DNA of 9,029 nt from Chitinophaga pinensis (GTDB taxonomy: Bacteria > Bacteroidota > Bacteroidia > Flavobacteriales_D > Crocinitomicaceae): assembly GCA_945868555.1 (NCBI GenBank), contig CAMBMC010000084.1:1-9029 (forward strand), in the 5' to 3' direction. Every line of letters starts with the position of its first letter. The first letter of the stretch is position 1. Made by a program: the position numbers and the translations under genes. Under the pieces are notes generated by a model, which saw only the letters and a list, made by a program, of their open reading frames with translations, was not told the DNA's origin and did no database searches. Positions 1-5,505 of this stretch are shown here, one piece after another.

Positions 1-102
1 AATGGGGTTTTAAATAGCAGTAGTTTAATGACACCAAGATATAACAAAAATTGGAGTTTGAATATTCCTTCCTTCATTAACAGTTATATTTCTCCTAGAT
101 AA
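1..102 (+). CDS. Possible C-terminal tail of an upstream gene (partial)
   Basis: Reading from base 1, one frame stays open for 33 codons and ends in TAA at 100-102. The other two forward frames hit stops within the first 15 bases. The peptide ends in residues such as N-W-S-L-N-I-P-S-F and I-S-P-R, which look like ordinary protein, but it is too short to assign to any family. If real, it lies 77 bases before the next start and is probably a separate transcription unit. A chance open frame in AT-rich DNA cannot be excluded. Confidence 0.4.
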   Translation, partial: NGVLNSSSLMTPRYNKNWSLNIPSFINSYISPR

Positions 103-154
103 ACGCATTTTGAGAATTATTCAAGATGCATCAGGTGTATAAATGTTTAAACGT

Positions 155-162
155 TAACTTTG
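155..162 (+). promoter_or_regulatory. Candidate Bacteroidota -7 promoter box
   Basis: TAACTTTG matches the TAnnTTTG -7 consensus used by the primary sigma factor of Bacteroidota. It would place the transcript start near 169 and the ATG at 180, giving a leader of about 11 bases. It would also rule out the further-upstream ATG at 126 as the start. No good -33 TTG is visible at the expected distance, so this is a half-supported promoter. Confidence 0.35.
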
Positions 163-179
163 ATAAAAAAGAGTCTAGA

Positions 180-2105
180 ATGAGAAATTTTTTCGCTGTT
201 TTAATAAGTATTGCAAGTTTTTTGACGCTTTTTGGTCAGCAAGAGGTGCGCATCGGCAAGTATGTTTTATCAACGACGGATTTGGCGGTTACAACCTTTA
301 ATAACGGAGATATTATTCCCGTTGTTAAGTCAGCTGAAGAGGCAAATTCATATGCATTGAAGGGCAAACCGTCGTGTATTAAGGTCGGTGGCTCAGTTTG
401 GTACAATTGGTATGCTGTTAATGACCCTAGAGGAATTGCTCCAGCGGGTTGGCATGTCCCAAATGAGTGGGAATTGAGCAACTTGATTGATTTTTGTCGA
501 AGTAATATATATTGGGTTGCTGAAAAAAAGAATCGAACAATTTTGCCTGGAACACCAACTAGGGTTGAATATCTACAACCAGAATTTAATTGGTGGGCTT
601 ATGGAGAAAATAAAGAGTTTTATGATTCATTTGTTCAGCAATTAAGCTGTCCTAGCGCGATAGGACCGTTGACGCTGGAAATAGCTAAGAAAACAGATTT
701 CTATCCTGTCCGTGTTTTTGCAAACAATCCAAACCAAATCTTTGCTCGAGAGTATTTTTTGAAAACACAAAATTTTGAAGTGAATACGGGAAATGAACAA
801 TGGAAATTAGTTGTGAAATGTGATAATTGTGATTCGGACGCTGAAGAAGCAAACAATTGTATTGGTAAGGCGACTCTATTTTTAACTAACACAACGGATT
901 CTCTTGAACATTATAAAATAGAGATTGATGATTTCGGTTTCACTAAAAAAGAAGGCTTAATCATATCTGACCTTGGGGTAAGGTTCGAAGACTTTAATTT
1001 TGATGGAAAGTTGGACTTTGGCTTAGGATTCGGTTCAGATCCTTTTGAATATCCATCTCGAGTTTTTTTCTTGGATGATGTGCGCAAGAAGGCTGAATTC
1101 AACAAAGAGTTTAACAGACTTTTTTTACTAGGTGAAATTTCATCTTTTGAACTACAAACAAGGACTTTTGAAGGTTTTACATCAATGGCAGACAGCTATG
1201 AAATCGTTGAATATTACAGTTGCCCCACGGATTCACTAGAGAATTTCGCGCGCTACACCTTACCGTCTGAATTGGAGCCATATAGAATTAAATATCCGAA
1301 CCTTTTTTTAGTGAACTATTTCTCATTTTCGGATCATGAAATAACACGTTTCAATCCGAAATCCTATGGGTATGAACAATATACTCTCGATGATTGGGGG
1401 TATGGGGAAATGCACGCAGTTAAGGGGGGACATCCGTATTGGGTGGAATTGACGAAGGATGGAATACACGTGGAGGTGCAAAAAATAGATTCAGCCGCAT
1501 ACCACATCGCTGCGCAGAGCAGACAAGAAAATCCATTTAATTTGATTTCTGATCATGAAAATTACAATTCGGAAACAATTTATTTGAAACGGTATGCAAA
1601 AGGGGTAAAACGTAAAGGAGATAAATTGATATTGAAAACTGAAAATGGGCAGCTGTTGGAATTTAAAAATACCGAGGAGCCATACTGTTCTAGCTCTTAT
1701 TTTGGCCTAACTGAGGATCAAAAGTCTTGGATTGTTCGAAGTGCATACGAAGAATCCGAAGCTTATGTGCAGTATATCATTAACTGCGCAACTGGCTCGA
1801 TTGACTCGTCTATGTTTTCATTTCCAAGATATTCCCCGAATGGTATGTACTGTGCAGAAGGTGATTACGCAGACATGGAGGGTATAGGCTCTTTGATTCT
1901 TTATTCATTAAAAAATGGCAAGTGGCTTCCAATCGTTAATGTGACTTTCGAAAACTTAGAATTTTCCTTTGCTCCGTACGACCTTTTTTGGATTGATGAT
2001 AAAACAATGCTTGTTAAACAGCTTAAATTCAAAAGCAGTCAGCAAGGAGACGAGTATTTTGAATACGCCAAATTCATGTTTGATTTTAACGAAACACGCA
2101 GATGA
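180..2105 (+). CDS. Secreted FISUMP-domain protein of unknown function
   Basis: About 641 residues from the ATG at 180. I chose this start because it puts a signal peptide at the N-terminus (M-R-N-F-F, then a hydrophobic run to F-G-Q-Q near residue 21); the in-frame ATG at 126 would add 18 polar residues before it. Residues about 30-100 resemble the Fibrobacter succinogenes major paralogous (FISUMP) domain: V-x-T-x-D-L-A-V-T-T-F-N-N-G-D-I-I-P, then W-Y-N-W-Y-A-V-N-D-P-R-G and G-W-H-V-P (about 74-94). Near residues 271-279, D-F-N-F-D-G-K-L-D looks like a calcium-binding loop of the kind seen in XAC2610-related and integrin-like repeat proteins. The last 340 or so residues are unassigned. There is no visible type IX secretion C-terminal domain. 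The stop overlaps the next start by 4 bases. The domain call is good; the role is unknown. Confidence 0.85.
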   Translation: MRNFFAVLISIASFLTLFGQQEVRIGKYVLSTTDLAVTTFNNGDIIPVVKSAEEANSYALKGKPSCIKVGGSVWYNWYAVNDPRGIAPAGWHVPNEWELSNLIDFCRSNIYWVAEKKNRTILPGTPTRVEYLQPEFNWWAYGENKEFYDSFVQQLSCPSAIGPLTLEIAKKTDFYPVRVFANNPNQIFAREYFLKTQNFEVNTGNEQWKLVVKCDNCDSDAEEANNCIGKATLFLTNTTDSLEHYKIEIDDFGFTKKEGLIISDLGVRFEDFNFDGKLDFGLGFGSDPFEYPSRVFFLDDVRKKAEFNKEFNRLFLLGEISSFELQTRTFEGFTSMADSYEIVEYYSCPTDSLENFARYTLPSELEPYRIKYPNLFLVNYFSFSDHEITRFNPKSYGYEQYTLDDWGYGEMHAVKGGHPYWVELTKDGIHVEVQKIDSAAYHIAAQSRQENPFNLISDHENYNSETIYLKRYAKGVKRKGDKLILKTENGQLLEFKNTEEPYCSSSYFGLTEDQKSWIVRSAYEESEAYVQYIINCATGSIDSSMFSFPRYSPNGMYCAEGDYADMEGIGSLILYSLKNGKWLPIVNVTFENLEFSFAPYDLFWIDDKTMLVKQLKFKSSQQGDEYFEYAKFMFDFNETRR

Positions 2106-2875
2106 TGATGAAAACTTCCAATGTAATCAAAACACCTCTAACGGCATTTCTTATGCTGTTTTCAATTATCTCCTTCTCCCAAGTTACCTCGCTAGCGGGA
2201 CTTCACCCTGCCTTGCCTGGAGAGATCGACCACTCAAAACCGATGATGATTGATGGTGTGACAACTCCCGTTTTTTCAGCCGAAGGACTACAAATCGCTC
2301 CAGAAAAATTGGGTGAATTCTTCTCCTCAGGCGAATTGACCCTTGAACCATATGTAAATGACAAAAAAGAAGTGAAAGCTTTCGTTTTTCGCAAGTTGAC
2401 TGATGAAGAGAAAAAAATGATGGGCGGGATGATGAAGATGCCAGTGGATGAAATCTCTGCTGATGAAAAGGCGCATCCCATCGATGGTGTCTTGACAGAT
2501 ATGAAAGGCAACAAGGTTAAAATTTCCGATTTCAAAGGAAAGGTGGTCGTGATCAATTTCTGGTTCATCGCCTGTAAACCATGCACCATGGAAATTCCTG
2601 AGCTCAATCATATTGCAGCCGAATATGCAGGTAAAGACGTTGTATTTCTCGGAGTTGCCTTGGACGAAGCGAAGGATTTGAAAAAATTCTTGAAGGAACA
2701 TCCTTTTGACTACCGCATTTGCGCCAAAAGCGATCAATTCGCCAATGAAATGAAGGTCATGTCTTTCCCCACCCATTTTGTCATTGGAAGAGATGGCATC
2801 CTTCAGTTCAAAACGTCTGGATTTAGTCCAACGACGATTCCTACTTTAAAAGAAGCCATAAACGCGGCGCTTTGA
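2102..2875 (+). CDS. Secreted TlpA/redoxin-like thiol-disulfide oxidoreductase
   Basis: 257 residues. An N-terminal signal peptide ends near S-F-S-Q (residue about 26), so the protein is exported, probably to the periplasm. Residues about 30-115 form an unassigned domain ending in a Met-rich stretch (M-M-G-G-M-M-K-M, 106-113). Residues about 125-257 are a TlpA/AhpC-TSA-type thioredoxin fold: G-x-V-V-V-I-N-F-W, active site C158-K-P-C161, G-V-A-L-D, and the cis-proline at P223 in S-F-P-T-H-F-V-I. Such proteins reduce or exchange disulfides in exported proteins; the partner here is unknown. The start is one of three tandem ATGs (2102, 2105, 2108). The first overlaps the previous stop as ATGA, suggesting translational coupling with the FISUMP protein, which is cysteine-containing and could be a client (inference). 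Confidence 0.9.
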   Translation: MMMKTSNVIKTPLTAFLMLFSIISFSQVTSLAGLHPALPGEIDHSKPMMIDGVTTPVFSAEGLQIAPEKLGEFFSSGELTLEPYVNDKKEVKAFVFRKLTDEEKKMMGGMMKMPVDEISADEKAHPIDGVLTDMKGNKVKISDFKGKVVVINFWFIACKPCTMEIPELNHIAAEYAGKDVVFLGVALDEAKDLKKFLKEHPFDYRICAKSDQFANEMKVMSFPTHFVIGRDGILQFKTSGFSPTTIPTLKEAINAAL

Positions 2876-2946
2876 TAAGTTACTAATGACTAATTACGAA
2901 TTACGAATTTTGTGAGTACATCTCAGGTTTACGAAGAATGAACAAA

Positions 2947-2958
2947 TCCATGTTCCAT
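2947..2958 (-). repeat. 12-base dispersed repeat, copy 1
   Basis: TCCATGTTCCAT is the exact reverse complement of ATGGAACATGGA at 5126-5137, in the other repeat-rich gap. It is short, but both copies sit in non-coding DNA among other repeats, which suggests one repeat family. Confidence 0.5.
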
Positions 2959-2960
2959 CA

Positions 2961-2978
2961 GTCCGTCAGCCGACGGAC
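2961..2978. repeat. GC-rich perfect hairpin
   Basis: GTCCGTC (2961-2967) and GACGGAC (2972-2978) form a perfect 7-bp stem around an AGCC loop. It is noticeably more GC-rich than the surrounding DNA. No T-run follows on either strand, so it is not a classical intrinsic terminator. It resembles a REP-type palindrome. Confidence 0.6.
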
Positions 2979-3028
2979 GGTCCATTGTCCTATATCATCT
3001 CCGTACAATTTAATTGCTTCTGAATTAA

Positions 3029-3082
3029 CGCAGATATCAAATTTCTTAAAGGAAGAAATTGTCGCAGACATCAAATTTTTTA
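3029..3082. repeat. Two-copy direct repeat with an internal hairpin
   Basis: Two 20-base copies (3029-3048 and 3063-3082) differ at two positions. Both begin CGCAGA and continue ATCAAATTT, and they are spaced 34 bases apart. Between and partly within them, AATTTCTT (3040-3047) and AAGAAATT (3053-3060) form a perfect 8-bp stem with a 5-base loop. The second copy runs into six or more T's. This part lies inside the 2878-3112 element. Confidence 0.55.
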
Positions 3083-3117
3083 CTCGTAATTAGTCATTCG
3101 TAATTAGTAACTCCTTT

Positions 3118-4062
3118 TTAGCTCGCGCATTTCACTTCCCCCATCTCCCTATCGATATTGAGCAAGCATGTCGCCAAGGAATCGATGTGTAAGTCAAGAA
3201 CAGCTTTGTAATTGCTTTTGCGGTAGCCGCCAAAAAGTGCCATGGTAACAGGCAAGGGTTTTCTGATGGCAAGTGACATTTCATTCACCCAATCGGAAAA
3301 CACCTGTGCACATTCCACCCAGTGTTCGGTGTCGCAGTATCCACCCAAATCATCGTCGAGGTGGCTGTCAGCGCCATGGGCAAAGACCACATAATGCACC
3401 TTGTTACGCTTGATTTTTTCACCGACAATCGCCAACTGCTCTTTGAAATAGGAGATATAATGATCGTTTTTACCCGTTGGATTAACATTGCAGTCGCGCG
3501 GAATCGCTTTGTCAACGAGAGGATTGAACGAACGTGTGTCTTCGATGCTATTCCCAAAGTGTCCGTCCAAGTCGAGCCAAGCGCCGACAGCACCAAATTC
3601 TTCGTACAGTTTCACGGATGCAATTACCTGTCCTGAGAAGGTGCAAAATCCACACCCGCTGTTCGGCATCGCATGGTGCATTCCTGATACAGGGGCAAAA
3701 CTCAATTCTGTGGGATTCAAATATGCATGACGCATCGCGTTGTAAAGCGCAGAATTGGTGTAGGTCAAACTCTCCACCAGATTCTCAGACCACGGCAAAC
3801 CATTGGAGTCGAAATTTCCTGTTTTGTTGAATACATTGTCAATGTAGGATCGGGTATGTGCAATTTCAAAATCGGCTTTTTCAAAGGGTTTGAAATCTGC
3901 ACGAAGATCGAAATGATCGGACAAGCCAAGGTCATTGATGCGCAACATTAAAAGATGAGGTTTTAAAGGCGATTGAGAATACGATTGTTCGCGAATGGAG
4001 TCAAAGCATACTTGTTTCTCCGTGAAGAAGGTGGTGATTTTGTTGGCAGTTGTTTTTTTCAT
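3118..4062 (-). CDS. Histone-deacetylase-family (arginase/deacetylase fold) hydrolase
   Basis: 314 residues, close to the usual 300-380 for bacterial members. Family motifs appear in order: a Kp-H-x-x-R-like N-terminal stretch (about 35-41), A-H-T-R-S-Y-I (68-74), the catalytic histidine pair H129-H130 followed by G-x-G-F-C (to 140), zinc ligands in D164-L-D166-G-H168, the third ligand in H-G-A-D232-S-H, and G-G-Y280 with the catalytic tyrosine. The active site therefore looks intact. Such zinc enzymes remove acyl groups from lysines, acetylpolyamines or related amides; the substrate cannot be told here. No signal peptide is present, so the protein is probably cytoplasmic. After G-F-C-T-F the common N-D is replaced by S-G. 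The start is ATG at 4062 with AAAAGGAC immediately before it, an unusually close Shine-Dalgarno-like match. It is transcribed convergently with the thioredoxin-like gene and divergently from the lipoprotein gene. Confidence 0.9.
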   Translation of the reverse strand: MKKTTANKITTFFTEKQVCFDSIREQSYSQSPLKPHLLMLRINDLGLSDHFDLRADFKPFEKADFEIAHTRSYIDNVFNKTGNFDSNGLPWSENLVESLTYTNSALYNAMRHAYLNPTELSFAPVSGMHHAMPNSGCGFCTFSGQVIASVKLYEEFGAVGAWLDLDGHFGNSIEDTRSFNPLVDKAIPRDCNVNPTGKNDHYISYFKEQLAIVGEKIKRNKVHYVVFAHGADSHLDDDLGGYCDTEHWVECAQVFSDWVNEMSLAIRKPLPVTMALFGGYRKSNYKAVLDLHIDSLATCLLNIDREMGEVKCAS

Positions 4063-4191
4063 GTCCTTTTGAGTTTAGTGGATGATACATCTCATACCAC
4101 AAAGGACGTGCGACATCACACCAAATGCCGTTTTGTGCAACCTTGCAATTGTTTTTATGCCTAACTTCATCGCGAATAAAATTGTCGAAGT
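4063..4191. promoter_or_regulatory. Divergent intergenic region, presumed promoters for both flanking genes
   Basis: This 129-base gap separates two divergent starts and so should hold both promoters. I see no clean TAnnTTTG on either strand. A small palindrome, TGCAA-CC-TTGCA (4136-4147), and a direct repeat of TATGCCTAA at 4156 and at 4191 (over the lipoprotein start codon) are the only structure. Confidence 0.35.
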
Positions 4192-5106
4192 ATGCCTAAA
4201 ATCAAGCGTTTCAGTCCGTTTTTATCCCTTTCTGTTGTCTTCTTGTTCTTCACGAGTTGCAAGGTCTATTATTCCACTTCGGATATTGATAAACAATTGA
4301 AATCATCGTTTGAACCGATGTATGCGAACACGCAGTCATTCACAAAGCAGCTGACCGATTTACATGCGCAAATGACGGGACTCAATTGCACAGAAAATCA
4401 AGAGCCCTTTTTGACGGCAAACAACTTGATGAAAGAGGTAGATGCCTCAACTGCTGGACTGGTGCTCTTGGAACAAACGGTCAATCAAGAATATGTGCAG
4501 TTTAAACAATACACCCAGGGAAAATCACAGATTACGTCAGGTACTGCGGAATGGAAGCAGTTCAAGCAGACGAAGAAGAACTTGAAGGTCCTTGTGGCTC
4601 AAATTGAATCACAAAACAAAGAGGCGGTGGAGAAGGCAACAGCGCTGAACACATACATTAATGAAAAAATTGTCCCAACTGTTCAGTTTTGTGATGTGAA
4701 CATGTATGCGACAAAATTTAAACAGGCAATGGATACCTTGGGTAAGATGCGTGGATACATGGATGGGAATTTTCGTCGCTATGAAATGCAGGTCGCCAAT
4801 ATTGTCCGAAAGTTCAATGCCACGCAAACGGAGAAATGTAGCCAACTGAACAACGACATGAAAACGATGATTGTCGAGCGCGAACAATTAGTAAACATCG
4901 CCAAAGCCATGAAAGCAGCAAGCGATCAGTTCAGTGCAAGTGCCTCAGGAAAGCAGAAAATTTACTCTTGTTCGAAAGATTGGGAGATTGTACTGCAGGC
5001 AGAAAAAGAAATAATGGCGCGTCAAAAGGAATTGATGGACATGCAGCAACGCATCCAAGCACTTGTCAATCATATGCAAGGCGTGATCAACACCTTGGCG
5101 GAGTAA
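4192..5106 (+). CDS. Coiled-coil lipoprotein of unknown function
   Basis: 304 residues. A positively charged start (M-P-K-I-K-R) and a hydrophobic stretch lead to a lipobox F-T-S-C with the lipidated cysteine at C23, followed by K-V-Y-Y-S. The lipobox supports ATG 4192 as the start. The mature part is rich in Q, K, E, A and M, with few prolines and glycines, and looks almost wholly alpha-helical with long coiled-coil stretches (about 31-165 and 170-300). Four further cysteines (C66, C167, C216, C260) are widely spaced and could form disulfides if the protein is periplasmic. I recognise no family. There is no acidic export signal after C23, so anchoring facing the periplasm is the simplest guess. 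It appears monocistronic: divergent from the deacetylase gene and followed by 399 non-coding bases. Confidence 0.85.
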   Translation: MPKIKRFSPFLSLSVVFLFFTSCKVYYSTSDIDKQLKSSFEPMYANTQSFTKQLTDLHAQMTGLNCTENQEPFLTANNLMKEVDASTAGLVLLEQTVNQEYVQFKQYTQGKSQITSGTAEWKQFKQTKKNLKVLVAQIESQNKEAVEKATALNTYINEKIVPTVQFCDVNMYATKFKQAMDTLGKMRGYMDGNFRRYEMQVANIVRKFNATQTEKCSQLNNDMKTMIVEREQLVNIAKAMKAASDQFSASASGKQKIYSCSKDWEIVLQAEKEIMARQKELMDMQQRIQALVNHMQGVINTLAE

Positions 5107-5114
5107 GGTTTTTT

Positions 5115-5139
5115 GAGCATGGAGCATGGAACATGGAGC
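5115..5139 (+). repeat. 7-base tandem repeat (GAGCATG units)
   Basis: GAGCATG occurs twice, then GAACATG, then GAGC: about 3.6 units beginning 8 bases after the lipoprotein stop. ATGGAACATGGA within it (5126-5137) recurs inverted at 2947-2958. There is no open reading frame of note. It is probably one member of a dispersed intergenic repeat family. Confidence 0.6.
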
Positions 5140-5188
5140 GAACTTATCGAAGATTGAACAAAGTCTTAGCATCTTAAAATCCATTATC

Positions 5189-5210
5189 CTTCGAAGCTCA
5201 AAGAGCGAAG
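5189..5210. repeat. Small imperfect hairpin
   Basis: CTTC and GCTC on the left pair with GAGC and GAAG on the right around an AAA loop, with a 3-base bulge on the left arm. It is weak and could be chance, but it sits in a stretch full of palindromes. Confidence 0.3.
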
Positions 5211-5231
5211 AAGTATCCTTTCTCTCTTTTT

Positions 5232-5307
5232 ACCACAGAGGCACAGAGAATTAAAATGCCTAGAGGATAGAATACTCCAACGTTCAAAACCTCTGCGCCT
5301 CTGTGGT
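5232..5307. repeat. Inverted repeat with 17-base arms (ACCACAGAGGC type)
   Basis: The left arm (5232-5248, beginning ACCACAGAGGC) and the right arm (5291-5307, ending GCCTCTGTGGT) are reverse complements at 16 of 17 positions, with 42 bases between. The loop has no gene. From memory, arms of this sequence recur in non-coding DNA of many Bacteroidota and other bacteria; I could not check copy number here. It is likely a miniature mobile or REP-like element. Confidence 0.7.
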
Positions 5308-5322
5308 TAGTCATTCTCTTAT

Positions 5323-5390
5323 CCCCGGGTTTCAACCCTGGGTAAAGCGTATGTTATCGGTCAAAATTGTTAAACCATTTTAATGGTTTA
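5323..5390. repeat. Double-hairpin palindromic repeat (REP-like)
   Basis: The first hairpin pairs CCCCGGGTT (5323-5331) with AACCCTGGG (5334-5342), 8 of 9 positions. The second, 28 bases on, pairs TAAACCATT (5371-5379) with AATGGTTTA (5382-5390) perfectly. Both have a GGTT/AACC core near the loop, a theme of REP sequences mobilised by RAYT (Y1-type) transposases. No transposase gene is in this window. The pairing of two hairpins as one unit is my inference. Confidence 0.6.
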
Positions 5391-5421
5391 CCTCTTCCCG
5401 ATTGGAATTCTATCTAAACAC

Positions 5422-5448
5422 CTTGTCACCAATGACATGTTTTTTTTT
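5422..5448 (+). terminator. Possible intrinsic terminator before the efflux operon
   Basis: TGTCA (5424-5428) and TGACA (5433-5437) form a 5-bp stem around CCAA, extended by a C-G pair across one mismatch, and are followed by nine T's (5440-5448). The stem is short and only moderately GC-rich. It could stop read-through from the lipoprotein gene or act as a weak attenuator. The homopolymer could also vary in length. Confidence 0.35.
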
Positions 5449-5462
5449 CAAGCGAATTTACT

Positions 5463-5479
5463 TTTTTGTTAAACAAAAA
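5463..5479. promoter_or_regulatory. Palindrome before the efflux operon, possible operator
   Basis: TTTTTGTT (5463-5470) and AACAAAAA (5472-5479) are perfect reverse complements around a single A, ending 26 bases before the ATPase start. A poor -7 match, TAAGTGTG (5485-5492), lies just downstream, with a TTG (5466-5468) inside the palindrome at -33-like spacing. This arrangement would fit a dimeric repressor covering the promoter, as is common for efflux operons, but no regulator gene is adjacent and the AT-rich arms could be chance. Confidence 0.4.
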
Positions 5480-5505
5480 GTCGTTAAGTGTGTTTTTAGA
5501 AAACT

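Larger units (their letters stand above)
2878..3112. repeat. 235-base intergenic element with imperfect inverted ends
   Basis: The left end (2878-2911) and the reverse complement of the right end (3083-3112) share AGTTACTAAT and GACTAATTACGA. The right arm carries an extra 7 bases (TACGAAT) between the two blocks. The left arm also has ATTACGA twice in tandem (2893-2906). The element begins 2 bases after one stop codon and ends 5 bases before the stop of the convergent gene, so it fills the gap between them. It contains a GC-rich hairpin, an AT-rich hairpin and a 34-base-period direct repeat. No target-site duplication and no coding frame are evident. It could be a MITE-like or REP-like non-autonomous element, a bidirectional terminator, or both. 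Confidence 0.65.

Noticed and set aside
126..179. Upstream in-frame ATG for the FISUMP-domain protein
   Set aside because: It would put 18 polar residues before a clear signal peptide, and a -7 promoter box lies between it and the ATG at 180.
2327..2776. Long minus-strand open frame of about 149 codons across the thioredoxin-like gene
   Set aside because: It lies wholly opposite a gene with clear family motifs, and its own sequence has no recognisable domain. It is a shadow of the + strand codons.
2961..2978. GC-rich hairpin as an intrinsic terminator
   Set aside because: No T-run follows on either strand, so it is better described as a palindromic repeat.
2878..3112. CRISPR array or integron-type attachment site
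   Set aside because: There are only two inverted ends and one two-copy direct repeat, with no regular repeat-spacer pattern and no integrase or cas gene nearby.
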